DNA of 64,000 bases from Tigheibacillus halophilus (lineage in GTDB: Bacteria > Bacillota > Bacilli > Bacillales > Amphibacillaceae). Both the position numbers and the translations under genes were made by a program. Each line of letters opens with the position of its first letter. Position 1 is the stretch's first letter. A model generated the notes under the pieces. It did not search any database. It saw only the letters and a list, made by a program, of their open reading frames with translations, and was not told the origin of the DNA. Shown here one piece after another: positions 17,596 through 26,246 of the stretch. The stretch lies in NCBI RefSeq assembly GCF_042683165.1, contig NZ_JBHUIZ010000018.1, positions 1 to 64,000 of the forward strand, read 5' to 3'.

Positions 17596-17718
17596 ATATC
17601 TGCATCTGCGGATTCAAGAACTGGAATCTCAGCAGGAAGAGGACCATATATAGAACTGGGGCGATGGTAATGAGCCAGTTATCACTTACACACTTTATTC
17701 GACAAACCCTCAGAGGAG
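17596..17718 (+). repeat. ICE remnant, second copy of 1-172
   Basis: Shares ATATCTGC, GCGGATTCA, GGAATC, ACCATATA, CAGAACTGGG-like, ACTTACACACTT and GACAAACCC blocks with the window start in the same order. The coupling-protein gene that should follow is absent. It marks a second, almost completely lost element or a duplication during excision. Confidence 0.65.
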
Positions 17719-17734
17719 AAGACGGACGAACACT

Positions 17735-18063
17735 TTATTTGTAAAGCCTCACTGCCTCCTCCAAAAAGGACAAATAATTAGCAATAAAATCTCCAGGCTC
17801 CATGATTTTAACTTTATTGACAAATCCTGCTAGAAACTGGTAGGCAATTGATTCTCAGGCAATTCAATGGTTGCAAGGTAATTTCTTTCAGTCATTTTTG
17901 TAACGGCGTTTTTTCCATATCTCTCAATAAATTGATCTCTTACAGCAATGTCTACCAGCAGCTGTTCACTAACTGTTGTTGTTTATGATGTTGTTTTTTT
18001 CTTCAACCACCTTATTAGGTTTTGGAACAAAAAAACGTCTTTTCGGATATTTATTATCCTTGC
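17735..18063 (-). pseudogene. WYL-domain regulator, C-terminal fragment
   Basis: On the minus strand: NKYPKRRFFVPKPNKVVEE…, then in another frame VSEQLLVDIAVRDQFIERYG and KNAVTKMTERNYLATIELPE, then after a further shift FLAGFVNKVKIMEPGDFIAN and YLSFLEEAVRLYK with a stop at 17735. This is the WCX/C-terminal region of YafY-type regulators. There are two frameshifts and no HTH, so it is non-functional. Confidence 0.7.
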
Positions 18064-18413
18064 CAATTTAAATGTTCGGTAGGTTAATTTGCATTAACAG
18101 CGCTATACCTCGCCTGGAACATTTACTCTAAGCCATTAGTACCAGGCCCTGAAGTCCATTTAATGGGATTTCAGGGTTTGTTTTGTTTCTACTATCAAAA
18201 TGAAAGTTGAGATGTGAATGGGTAAAAAATACTTTTATGGTGGGAGGAGGCTGGGAGGCAACGGAGTACTTCATTGGTCCTTTATGCAAGACGGCCTTTG
18301 TGAGGTTTAGTTTTATGTATGTATCAATCAATTTACCTTCCAGGTCTGTGGCTTCCTTATTTGTATATCCTATATCGATGGCCAAATGGAAGAGTATTAA
18401 TAAATGTAATCTC
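18064..18413. other. No supportable gene
   Basis: Two overlapping open frames on opposite strands cover 18128-18503, but neither has a convincing start, a recognisable motif or a neighbour relation. CCCTGAAG…CTTCAGGG-like symmetry near 18150 could be a small hairpin. Confidence 0.35.
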
Positions 18414-18468
18414 TTGTCAAAATCAAAAAAGCATGGTAAGATCACAAATGTAAATCGTAATCGTTACG
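18414..18468 (+). promoter_or_regulatory. Promoter with Zur box (first of two)
   Basis: TTGTCA (18414) and TAAGAT (18437) are 17 bp apart. TCGTAATCGTTACG (18455-18468) matches the Zur box TCGTAATnATTACGA and covers the presumed transcription start, ideal for zinc-dependent repression. It lies 66 bp before the frame at 18534. Confidence 0.75.
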
Positions 18469-18533
18469 TTTTATTCAAAGGAAAATTGGAATGCTATAGC
18501 TGACTTTCCAAAAAGTACCGGAGGAGAAGGGTG

Positions 18534-18663
18534 ATGACTAAAAATCCCAGATTGTTAAAAAAGGCAAGAGACAGTGGTAAAATATGCTGCGCAGCATATG
18601 AAGAAAAAAGAACAAGTTTCTGGTGAACAAATCCAACGGGTAAATTTGCTCTTCTATGACTGA
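18534..18663 (+). pseudogene. Zur-controlled small gene, frameshifted; possibly rpsN2-like
   Basis: GGAGGAGAAGG precedes ATG 18534. Frame 1 gives MTKNPRLLKKARDSG… and stops after 30 codons. A one-base shift after LLKK gives QETVVKYAAQHMKKKEQVSG… to 18663. MTKxxxLxKKxQETVVKYA resembles the N-terminus of zinc-independent S14 (RpsN2), a classic Zur target, but the zinc-free core of S14 is not seen. The identity is tentative; the broken state and Zur control are better supported. Confidence 0.35.
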
Positions 18664-18896
18664 TTGATAAAGCAGGAGTGAAGTGGCGAAATCATTTTTC
18701 TGAAGCAAAAGAGTGTTTCAATCACATTGGTCCAAATGTATTTATGATTACAAAGTTTAATGCATACATTTTATATAGCCTGTGTCTTAACAGAAAGACA
18801 TTCTGTTTGTACATAGGGCGGTTTTTGTTTCAACATAGAAATCTATCTTCAGCCAATTGTTTGGCTTCGAAACAAAGGATAGCTGCACGCTTTCAA
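18664..18896. other. Intergenic between Zur-regulated units
   Basis: No gene with support; the open frame 18678-18902 has no ribosome binding site or motif. GAAGCCAAACAATTGGCTTC-like symmetry near 18850-18872 may form a hairpin. Confidence 0.4.
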
Positions 18897-18910
18897 TCGT
18901 AATCATTACG
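18897..18910 (+). promoter_or_regulatory. Zur box upstream of znuA
   Basis: TCGTAATCATTACG is a near-perfect Zur operator 36 bp before the znuA start. It predicts repression of znuACB when zinc is plentiful. Confidence 0.88.
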
Positions 18911-18945
18911 CTTTGATTCGCAATAGAAACGGGGGAATACGAAAA

Positions 18946-19950
18946 ATGAAACACTTAAAGGGAATTATTTTACTTCTGTTTGCTTGTATTTTGGTAATGG
19001 CGGGCTGCAGTAATACAACAAGCAAGTCAGAAGGTAAGAACAAGCAAGGTGAATCATCCGGCTCAAAGAAGCTTCATATTGTGACAACCTTTTATCCGAT
19101 GTATGAATTCACGAAAAACATTGTCAATGGCGAAGCCCAAGTTGATCTTTTGATCCCATCTACAGTTGAACCACATGATTGGGATCCTTCGCCAAAAGAT
19201 GTGGCAAACATGCAGCAGGCAGATTTGTTTGTATATAATAGCCCTTCAATGGAAACATGGGTGCCTTCTGTTGAAAAGAGTATGGGAGACAAACACCCGC
19301 AAATGGTAATTGCCAGTGAGGGTATTGACTTAATGGAAGGTACGCCACATGACCACGGAGATCACGGTGACGAAGAGGACCATGACCACGAAGATCACAA
19401 AGGTGAAGAAGATCACGATCACGGCGGCTTGGATCCGCATGTTTGGCTCAGTCCAGTATTAGTGCAAAAAGAAGTAAAAAACATTACAAAAGCGATTATC
19501 AAACAAGATCCAAAGAACGAGGAAGTATACAAGAAAAACAGTCAAAAATATATTGAACAGCTGCAAAAGCTTGACCAGAAATACAGTAAAACGCTTAAAG
19601 ATGTTCCAAACAAAGAATTGATCACACAGCATGCCGCTTTCGGGTATTTAGCAAAAGAATATGGCCTGGAACAAGTTCCGATTGCGGGGTTATCTCCGGA
19701 GCAGGAGCCAAGTCCAGCAAAACTGGCTGAACTGAAGAAATTTGCAAAACAGCATGATGTGAACACTATTTTCTTTGAAGAATTGGCTTCACCTAAAGTT
19801 GCGGAGACGCTTGCAGAGGAAATTGGGGCGAAAACAGAAATACTGCATACACTTGAAGGCTTAAGCAAAGAAGAACAGGATAAGGGAATGGATTATATAA
19901 AGGTAATGGAAGAGAATCTGAGCATTCTTAAGAATGCATTACAAAAATAA
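18946..19950 (+). CDS. znuA: Zinc ABC transporter substrate-binding lipoprotein
   Basis: Captures Zn2+ outside the membrane and delivers it to ZnuB. A lipoprotein signal peptide ends at the lipobox VMAGC (Cys ~22). The cluster-9 binding fold follows with His ligands in VEPHDWDPSP, LDPHVWLSP and TQHAAFGYLA. A His/Asp-rich loop at ~135-165 (HDHGDHGDEEDHDHEDH) is the zinc-specific feature distinguishing it from Mn-binding homologues. ATG 18946 follows GGGGGAA; upstream in-frame codons lack a site and overlap the operator. First gene of a zinc operon. Confidence 0.95.
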   Translation: MKHLKGIILLLFACILVMAGCSNTTSKSEGKNKQGESSGSKKLHIVTTFYPMYEFTKNIVNGEAQVDLLIPSTVEPHDWDPSPKDVANMQQADLFVYNSPSMETWVPSVEKSMGDKHPQMVIASEGIDLMEGTPHDHGDHGDEEDHDHEDHKGEEDHDHGGLDPHVWLSPVLVQKEVKNITKAIIKQDPKNEEVYKKNSQKYIEQLQKLDQKYSKTLKDVPNKELITQHAAFGYLAKEYGLEQVPIAGLSPEQEPSPAKLAELKKFAKQHDVNTIFFEELASPKVAETLAEEIGAKTEILHTLEGLSKEEQDKGMDYIKVMEENLSILKNALQK

Positions 19951-20035
19951 AATAATATATAAAGAAGGGAAAGGGTGTGCATATGCAGCATTGCGCACCT
20001 TTTTCTGATGAATATTTAAGAGGGGGGAATACGTT

Positions 20036-20755
20036 ATGAATCTTATTACCTTGGAAAACCTTGTGTTTGGTTATTCGCATGTTCCAGTTATAAACGGTGC
20101 ATCATTTGAAGTGAAGAGCGGGGAATTTATCGGAATAACAGGACAGAATGGCGCTTCGAAATCGACATTGCTGCGATTAATGCTTGGATTATTAAAGCCC
20201 TGGCAAGGCAGAGTTACGATAAACAAAAGAAACGATCAAGGACAGCGCTTGAAAATCGCTTATGTGCCACAGCAGATTGCTTCGTTTAATGTCGGATTTC
20301 CAAGCACGGTGCAGGAGCTTGTTAAATCGGGCAGATATCAGAAGGGTAAATGGTTTAAACGACTGGATAAAAAAGATGGTGAACTGGTGGCAGATGCACT
20401 GGAAATGGTAGGTATGTCGGAATATCGCCATTCTAAAATTGGTTCGTTATCAGGCGGGCAAAAACAAAAAATATGTATCGCCCGCGCTTTAGCGTCTGAA
20501 CCAGATGTGTTCGTATTGGATGAGCCTACGACTGGAATGGATGCAGAGAGCCGTGTGAATTTCTATCAGTTCATGCATCATCAGGTGAAAGTGCATAACA
20601 GAACAGTCATTATGGTGACACATGATCTTGACGAGGTGCAAAGTTATTTAGATAAACATATTTCTTTAGAGAAGGAGGCGCATGGAGAATGGAAATGTTT
20701 GATCTCGGATTCATGCAAAGAGCATTCTGGGTCGGTGGATTCATCGGCGTTATAG
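20036..20755 (+). CDS. znuC: Zinc ABC transporter ATPase
   Basis: The ATPase of the zinc importer. Walker A reads GQNGASKST (residues ~37-45): the Gly before the catalytic Lys is Ser. I recall GASKST as usual for this Bacillus subfamily, so it need not be inactivating. The signature is LSGGQKQKICIARAL, Walker B is VFVLDEPTTGMD and the H-loop is VTHD. AGGGGGG precedes the start. The last 67 bp overlap znuB, and the tail has the EWKCLISDSC…H pattern of AdcC-like proteins. Confidence 0.93.
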   Translation: MNLITLENLVFGYSHVPVINGASFEVKSGEFIGITGQNGASKSTLLRLMLGLLKPWQGRVTINKRNDQGQRLKIAYVPQQIASFNVGFPSTVQELVKSGRYQKGKWFKRLDKKDGELVADALEMVGMSEYRHSKIGSLSGGQKQKICIARALASEPDVFVLDEPTTGMDAESRVNFYQFMHHQVKVHNRTVIMVTHDLDEVQSYLDKHISLEKEAHGEWKCLISDSCKEHSGSVDSSAL

Positions 20756-21525
20756 CACCAATTCTAGGTGTTTTTCTTGTCTTGCGAAGACAAGCGTTAA
20801 TGGCGGATACGTTGTCGCATATTTCCTTGGCGGGAGTGGCCATCGGTTTTTTCTTCCATACAAATGTTACCTTCTCCAGCATACTTGTTGTCATTGTTGG
20901 GGCCATCGGGATTGAGTATATGAGAAGGGCATACCAAAGCTATTCAGAGGTATCTATTGCAATCTTGATGGCTGCCGGTTTATCGCTTGCTATGTTTTTG
21001 ATAAGTTTAACGGAGGGCGGGATGACGACAACTATTGATCAATATTTATTTGGATCCCTTGTAACCATCAGCCAGGAACAAGTTTATATTATTTCCATCA
21101 TAACCGTACTAATACTACTTTATTTCTTTATTTTGAGAAAGCCTTTGTATCTATTGACATTTGATGAAGATACAGCCCATGCCAGTGGTGTGAATACACA
21201 TCTTCTATCACTATCTTTCAGTATGGCGGCTGGATTGGCGATTTCAATCATTATCCCAAGCGTTGGCGCCCTGCTGGTTTCAGCACTTTTGGTATTGCCT
21301 GCTGCATTTGCGATACGTGTTGCGAAAGGATTCATTATGGTACTTACTACGGCTGTGATTGTCTCGTTATTTGGTATTTTCACAGGGCTGGTTTCTTCTT
21401 ATCAGTTGGGAACACCACCAGGTCCAACCATCACGTTATTTCTTGTCATTCTTTTGCTGATTGCTTTCCTTATTCAGAAAGTGATTGTGATGACCATGCA
21501 GCATCGCATAAGAAAAAGAATATAA
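20689..21525 (+). CDS. znuB: Zinc ABC transporter permease
   Basis: An ABC-3 family permease of 278 aa with about eight helices. GVFLVLRRQALMADTLSHIS is the coupling-helix region that contacts ZnuC. AAGGAGG lies ~12 bp before ATG 20689, inside the end of znuC, so translation is coupled. Last gene of the operon; a strong terminator follows. Confidence 0.94.
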   Translation: MEMFDLGFMQRAFWVGGFIGVIAPILGVFLVLRRQALMADTLSHISLAGVAIGFFFHTNVTFSSILVVIVGAIGIEYMRRAYQSYSEVSIAILMAAGLSLAMFLISLTEGGMTTTIDQYLFGSLVTISQEQVYIISIITVLILLYFFILRKPLYLLTFDEDTAHASGVNTHLLSLSFSMAAGLAISIIIPSVGALLVSALLVLPAAFAIRVAKGFIMVLTTAVIVSLFGIFTGLVSSYQLGTPPGPTITLFLVILLLIAFLIQKVIVMTMQHRIRKRI

Positions 21526-21625
21526 AAATCGTGATCGGCGGTTCGTTATCCATCCAACAAGCCGAAACAAATTAAAATTAGAAAATCTGTCTCACGGATT
21601 ACTAAAAATCACATATATTTTCGCT

Positions 21626-21662
21626 AAAACCCTGCCAGGAAAAATTCTTGGCAGGGTTTTTT
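21626..21662 (+). terminator. Terminator after znuB
   Basis: AAAACCCTGCCA pairs with TGGCAGGGTTTT (12 bp), then Ts. The A-run on the other side makes it usable for the convergent TetR gene too. Confidence 0.92.
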
Positions 21663-21704
21663 GTCAGTGTTTTAGCGTCAAAAAGGGAGGATGTTATCGT
21701 GTGC

Positions 21705-22259
21705 TTATTGAATCAACGGAAGAAATATATCATCTACAATTTCTACAATTGTCTTTTCTGTTACAGGTTCATATGTGGTTAACAGCTCATGTCTGATCAG
21801 GTCAACAGGAAGCTTTGTTATCCTGTCTGTGACTTTTTCTACTTTAATTTCTCCCCGCTCTGCAGCCCGTTTTAAAATTGTCTGCATCGTATTCGTTCTT
21901 CGCAAATGTAATAACTCGGAAAATGGAATACCTGCAAGAACAGACATTAATCCATGTATGGTCTCGGGGCCAATTGTAGATATGAGATCATTGAGTCGTT
22001 CCAATACAATGATAACGTCATTTCTTATATTCCCAGTATTGGGAATGTCATCTGCTGGTTTTGGTATGTTTTTCCCAATAGCAGCTAATACAAGTTCTTC
22101 ACGACTATCCCATCTGCGGTAGATCACTGGTTTACTTGTTTTCGCCTTGATAGCCACTTCTTCCATTGTTAAGTTTTGATATCCCACGTTCATTAGTTCA
22201 TTCCAGGCGGCTTGCAAAATGGCATCTTCCAGCTCCGTACCTCTTCTCCTTGTATTCAT
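21705..22259 (-). CDS. TetR/AcrR-family regulator
   Basis: 184 aa. The N-terminal TetR HTH (residues ~8-55) reads AILQAAWNELMNVGYQNLTM and AIKAKTSKPVIYRRWDSREE. The remaining helices form the ligand pocket with a TetR_C_16-like tail. GGAGAGGG is the ribosome binding site. It is divergent from an MFS exporter remnant that it presumably once controlled; the control region is now under 40 bp, so the regulator may have lost its target. Confidence 0.9.
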   Translation of the reverse strand: MNTRRRGTELEDAILQAAWNELMNVGYQNLTMEEVAIKAKTSKPVIYRRWDSREELVLAAIGKNIPKPADDIPNTGNIRNDVIIVLERLNDLISTIGPETIHGLMSVLAGIPFSELLHLRRTNTMQTILKRAAERGEIKVEKVTDRITKLPVDLIRHELLTTYEPVTEKTIVEIVDDIFLPLIQ

Positions 22260-22288
22260 TATTCCCTCTCCTTGCTATTTTTTATCTG

Positions 22289-22726
22289 CACAATCCAAAT
22301 AAAAAACGTTGCGTTTCTTATATAGGGACTGCTCTTACGATCCTTGGTACACTTCCATTTGTCTTTAGCCAGGCAGATACATCCACCCTGTTCATTTCCC
22401 TGGCTCTGATTTTGCGTGGTGCAGGGCTTGGTGCTGTATTGCTTCCGGTTATGGCAACCGCTTATACCGGGTTAAGCAGGGAAGAAGTACCACATGTAAG
22501 CAGTATGACGCGGATCCTCCAACAAATTGGCGGAGCATTTGGGGCTTCTGTGCTTGCCATTATTTTACAAAGTCAGTTTGGTTCACTGCATGCGGCCGAT
22601 ATTGCTGCCAGGAATACGGCTTTTAACCATACGTTCATGTGGACGACCGTCTTTACAGCAATCTCCCTGATATTTGTTGTCATTTTGCCTAATCAAGCAG
22701 GTGAAAATCACTCTTTATCAGAATAA
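22289..22726 (+). pseudogene. DHA2-type MFS exporter, C-terminal remnant
   Basis: Reads KKRCVSYIGTALTILG…, ILRGAGLGAVLLPVMATAYT, SSMTRILQQIGGAFGASVLA and ends at 22726: the last four or five helices of an EmrB/QacA-type 14-TM exporter. About two thirds of the gene are missing, cut at ~22289 just upstream of the TetR start. An open frame extends back to 22166, but that part is antisense to the TetR gene. Confidence 0.82.
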
Positions 22727-22732
22727 AAATTA

Positions 22733-22769
22733 ACAGAAGGGGAGAGATAAAATGTCTTTCCCCTTCTGT
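22733..22769 (+). terminator. Hairpin after MFS remnant
   Basis: ACAGAAGGGGAGAG and CTTTCCCCTTCTGT form a long stem 6 bp past the stop. A T-poor tail follows; it may work in both directions. Confidence 0.75.
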
Positions 22770-23034
22770 ATATTTAAGGTGCTGTTTCATTCCTCGCTGC
22801 CTCTTCAATCTTTCTATATTAAATTTCCCGTATCCGATCTACGCTAGATTGAGCATTCATAAATAGATTTTTCAAATGAAGACGTCGGTGAAGAATAATT
22901 GATCAAGTCCACAATAAATAAAATGAAATACCTTTCACAAAAATATCCCTCAATAAGTAATTATTACGTTTTAAGTTTCATAGCATAAGAATAGAAAAAA
23001 GCTAACGGATATTCATCTCTGAAAGGGGAAAAAC
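22770..23034. other. Intergenic
   Basis: Contains the promoter region of the glucosaminidase gene; GAAAGGGG near 23020 is its ribosome binding site. Nothing else seen. Confidence 0.4.
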
Positions 23035-24285
23035 ATGAATCGCAGATCTTCATTCAACTTGTATGCTGTAATCATTGCCATTGTATCCGCAGAATTTATA
23101 TTGTTACTTTTGTTTATCAGAACGGATTTATCATCCTTAATGGAGGGGGTAAACAAAGTAACAGAAGACTACATGCCGATGGAAGAAGGATCAACCCCGA
23201 CAGAAAACAAGGTGCAGGAAGGGAAACAAGACAATGCAAAGGGATTTCAACCGTCTTCCGCCGAAGAAAAGAACACGTCCAAAGCTGCACTTTGGGATCC
23301 AGCCATGGCAAAAGGGAGCTCCTATTATTATGTGGAGGATGATATGCTGTATCATCACGTCAAGGGCGGCGCAGGGGGATCGTTTATATACGGACCAGCA
23401 CCCGATTTCATGTCACAAAATCAAAAATACTACAGCCCGAATGGCAGCACCTTTTTTAGTGAAACAGGGAAGGAAAAAGGAACAGCGTATCAATACTTTG
23501 AAATTTTGCCGCTAAATACGGAAACATCGTATACGGCCGAACAACTGAATCAATATATTAAAAGTCATATCCCTGAAACGTATCAAAACAAAATGAATGG
23601 TTCCGGACCGCTTGCAACCCTTGGAGATAGTTTTATCGCGGCTCAGAATCAATATGGTGTTAATGCGCTTTATTTGTTGGCACATGCCATTCATGAAAGT
23701 GCGTGGGGAAGCAGTGCCATCGCACAAACGAAGTATAATTTATTCGGCTTTGGTGCGGTTGACAGTGATCCATACAACGGTGCAAAGAAGTTCAATTCTT
23801 ACCAGGACGGCATCAATTATGTTGCCCAATACGTGGCTCATCAATATCAAAATCCGAAAGGAAGCTACTATCATGGAGCCATGCTTGGAAATAAGGCAGC
23901 GGGCATGAATGCGAAATATGCCTCCGATCCGTTATGGGGCCAGCAGATTGCCGGATACATGTACCGGATTGATAAAGCACTTGGAAAAAAAGACTTTGGC
24001 AGATATACTTCCGGTTCCTATAAGCTCGCAGTATCCACTGTAGATGCGCCATTGAATGTGAGGACACAACCATCCGCTTCAGACAGCAAAGATATCTCCT
24101 ACCATTTGCCAAGCAGTGGAGCCGCCATGATTGTTTCCGGTCAGGTCAGCAATAGGGATGGTACATGGTATAAGATTTTTTCGGATCAGTCTAATTTTCT
24201 CGATAGGGAAACAGCCTATATCTATCACAATGGACCACGGGGCACACTATCCGAAATTGTAAATGTAGCCGGGGAGAAGCAATAA
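23035..24285 (+). CDS. Endo-beta-N-acetylglucosaminidase, membrane-anchored
   Basis: A peptidoglycan hydrolase that cleaves after GlcNAc. One uncleaved-looking membrane segment (residues ~9-28) is followed by an Asp/Glu/Lys-rich linker to ~85, a region of unknown fold, and the glucosaminidase domain at ~185-325. That domain has the catalytic Glu in LLAHAIHESAWGSSAIA and KYNLFGFGAVDSDPY, FNSYQDGINYVAQYV. An SH3-like wall-binding domain closes the protein (PLNVRTQPSASDS… DGTWYKI). It resembles LytG/LytB-type enzymes for remodelling or separation. It is monocistronic. Confidence 0.9.
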   Translation: MNRRSSFNLYAVIIAIVSAEFILLLLFIRTDLSSLMEGVNKVTEDYMPMEEGSTPTENKVQEGKQDNAKGFQPSSAEEKNTSKAALWDPAMAKGSSYYYVEDDMLYHHVKGGAGGSFIYGPAPDFMSQNQKYYSPNGSTFFSETGKEKGTAYQYFEILPLNTETSYTAEQLNQYIKSHIPETYQNKMNGSGPLATLGDSFIAAQNQYGVNALYLLAHAIHESAWGSSAIAQTKYNLFGFGAVDSDPYNGAKKFNSYQDGINYVAQYVAHQYQNPKGSYYHGAMLGNKAAGMNAKYASDPLWGQQIAGYMYRIDKALGKKDFGRYTSGSYKLAVSTVDAPLNVRTQPSASDSKDISYHLPSSGAAMIVSGQVSNRDGTWYKIFSDQSNFLDRETAYIYHNGPRGTLSEIVNVAGEKQ

Positions 24286-24375
24286 TCTTTTGGGCTGCCA
24301 TGGCTTTACCAGGTTTTCCATTTGAATAGAGGGATGGCTTTTTCAAGATGTATGAAAGCTCATAAATATGATAAC

Positions 24376-24433
24376 AAGGTACTGGCTTTTGAAAGTTGGA
24401 TTCTCCACTTTAACTTTCGGAAGCTAGTACCTT
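24376..24433 (+). terminator. Long imperfect hairpin
   Basis: AAGGTACTGGCTT pairs with AAGCTAGTACCTT (one mismatch), and inside it GAAAGTT pairs with AACTTTC. It lies 90 bp after the glucosaminidase stop. Probably a terminator; it could also be a T-poor mRNA element. Confidence 0.6.
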
Positions 24434-24538
24434 TCGTTTATTCTAAGGGTGTTTATAAATTTCCGGGAAAGGTTTTGTAAACTTTCTAATAAGCCTTGAA
24501 TAGCACCTTTGTCTCGATATTAATATAAATAATCATGT

Positions 24539-24567
24539 TATAATGAGTGTTCTAATAACACTTATTA
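24539..24567 (+). promoter_or_regulatory. Operator over -10 of the Bcr/CflA gene
   Basis: TATAAT (24539-24544) overlaps the inverted repeat TAATGAGTGTT-CTAAT-AACACTTATTA (24541-24567, one mismatch). Such a site over the start point suggests repression by a MarR or TetR protein, perhaps the TetR at 21705 (inference). Confidence 0.6.
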
Positions 24568-24668
24568 AAAGAAATGAAATAAATATTGCGTTGCCAGGCT
24601 CAATAGGATGCGTGATTTGATATGACATCAACTAGAAATGACAATGACGTGGTTAGGAATGATGATTA

Positions 24669-25895
24669 ATGAACCTTGAAAAAGAAGTGACCATACAACA
24701 TAACCCGACTGGAACAACTCGGCTGGAATTAGCATTGCTCCTCGGATTGCTGGCTTTTTTGGGGCCACTTAATATTGATATGTATTTGCCCAGTTTTCCT
24801 GGGATAGCTCAAGATTTAGATACAAGTGCTACCCTAGTACAATCGAGTTTAACGGCATGTTTACTGGGGCTCGCAATAGGTCAGTTGTTTGTTGGCCCTA
24901 TTAGTGATGCGGAGGGAAGAAAGAAACCGTTATTGGTCGCTACATTCCTCTTTGCCTTCGCTTCCGTTCTATGTGCTTTTGCGCCTAATATCGGGATATT
25001 AATCGCAGCGCGGTTTTTACAAGGATTAACTGCCTCTGCAGGGGTGGTTCTTTCACGGGCAGTCGTACGGGATGTGTTTAGTGGACAAGCTCTTACCAAG
25101 TTTTTTTCTTTATTGATGGTCATAAACGCTGTAGCTCCCATGACTGCTCCTTTGATTGGCGGTTTCATTTTATCTTTTGAGTCAACCAATTGGAAAAGTA
25201 TCTTTTTCTTTTTAGGCTTTGTTGGATTGTTCACTGTGATGATTATCGCTATGAAACTGAAGGAAACATTACCAGCAAATCAGCGGATTCCAAGTTCGGT
25301 TGGAGCCTCGTTAACAACTATGAGTAGTTTGCTCAAAGATCGATCGTTTGTTGGCTATGCTCTAGTGGTTGGATTTATCCATGGCGGCAGTTTTGCTTAT
25401 GTATCTGGGACGCCGTTTGTTTATCAGGATATCTACGGTGTGTCTCCACAAACATTTAGTGTGTTATTTGGTATCAATGGACTGGCAATTATAACTGGCA
25501 GCTTTCTGATCGGTCGTCTTAGCGGGCTTATTCCGGAAAAAATGCTGCTTCAGATAGCTGTTGTGACTGCACTCGCTGTAACGACGTTATTACTGATCAT
25601 GATAATTATAGAAGGTCCTTTAGCATCGCTCGTCCTTTTAATTTTTGTATATATGATAACGATGGGGATGATAACAACAAGTACTTTTACATTAGGGATG
25701 GCCCACCAGGGACATCGAGCAGGAAGTGCGAGTGCTGTCTAGGGCATGCTTCCCTTGCTGCTCGGATCACTTTTTTCACCGCTTGCAGGTATTAATGAGG
25801 CATCAGCGATTCCGATGGGTACTATCTTATTTACCACATCCCTCGTCGGCTTTATTGTTTTCTTTACAGTTGTCAAAAAGGCTCAAGCGGGATAA
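24669..25895 (+). pseudogene. Bcr/CflA-family MFS drug exporter with in-frame stop
   Basis: A twelve-helix exporter of the DHA1 Bcr/CflA group. PLNIDMYLPSFPGIAQDL is its N-terminal signature, and the motif-A loop reads GPISDAEGRKKPLL. The frame hits TAG at 25740-25742 inside helix 11 (…AGSASAV-stop), then continues in the same frame GMLPLLLGSLFSPLAGI… to TAA at 25893. Expected residue is Leu (TTG), so a single T-to-A change explains it. The 357-aa product lacks about one and a half helices. Confidence 0.85.
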
Positions 25896-25990
25896 TAAAC
25901 CCGCTATGTTGTTGACGCAATGGTCATTCTTTAGTAAAACGGCTAATATGGAACCATATTAAAAATAGTGGTATTAATAAGATAAAGAGC

Positions 25991-26233
25991 TTATTTTAAA
26001 TCATCTTCCTCTTTATCTTCTTCTACAATAGAAAAAATCTCGTTCATATCTTCAATATCGAGAGCCTGGACAATTTTTTCTAGATGTTCAAATTGAATTC
26101 GTTGTCTTTTTCCGTTTGCTAATTCGCTTAATGCAGCTAAGCGAATGCCAGTTCTAGCATGGAGTTGCGTAAGCGATATATTATGGTCGTGTAGTAGTTG
26201 ATTGATTTGTAATGTAACCTTTTTCAATGACAT
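25991..26233 (-). CDS. XRE-family HTH regulator (80 aa)
   Basis: A minimal Cro/CI-type repressor with HTH at residues ~5-62 (LLHDHNISLTQLHARTGIRL, ALSELANGKRQRIQF) and an acidic tail (EEDKEEDD). Short proteins of this HTH_26 type often regulate themselves or a divergent gene. The upstream region has two matching operators and a divergent promoter. No toxin partner is adjacent. Confidence 0.85.
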   Translation of the reverse strand: MSLKKVTLQINQLLHDHNISLTQLHARTGIRLAALSELANGKRQRIQFEHLEKIVQALDIEDMNEIFSIVEEDKEEDDLK

Positions 26234-26246
26234 AGCCCCTAGTATA

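Noticed and set aside
18128..18503. Two overlapping ~100-aa frames on opposite strands
   Set aside because: No family motif, no ribosome binding site, and one covers the promoter and Zur box; left as noncoding.
20689..20755. znuC/znuB overlap as evidence of a frameshift
   Set aside because: The znuC tail has a plausible family-like ending and znuB has its own AAGGAGG and ATG; the overlap looks natural.
22166..22288. 5' extension of the MFS frame
   Set aside because: This part is antisense to the TetR N-terminus and encodes no MFS sequence; only codons from ~22289 match the exporter.
24376..24433. Riboswitch or T-box
   Set aside because: It is a simple long hairpin after a gene, with no T-box or aptamer signature and no gene start close enough.
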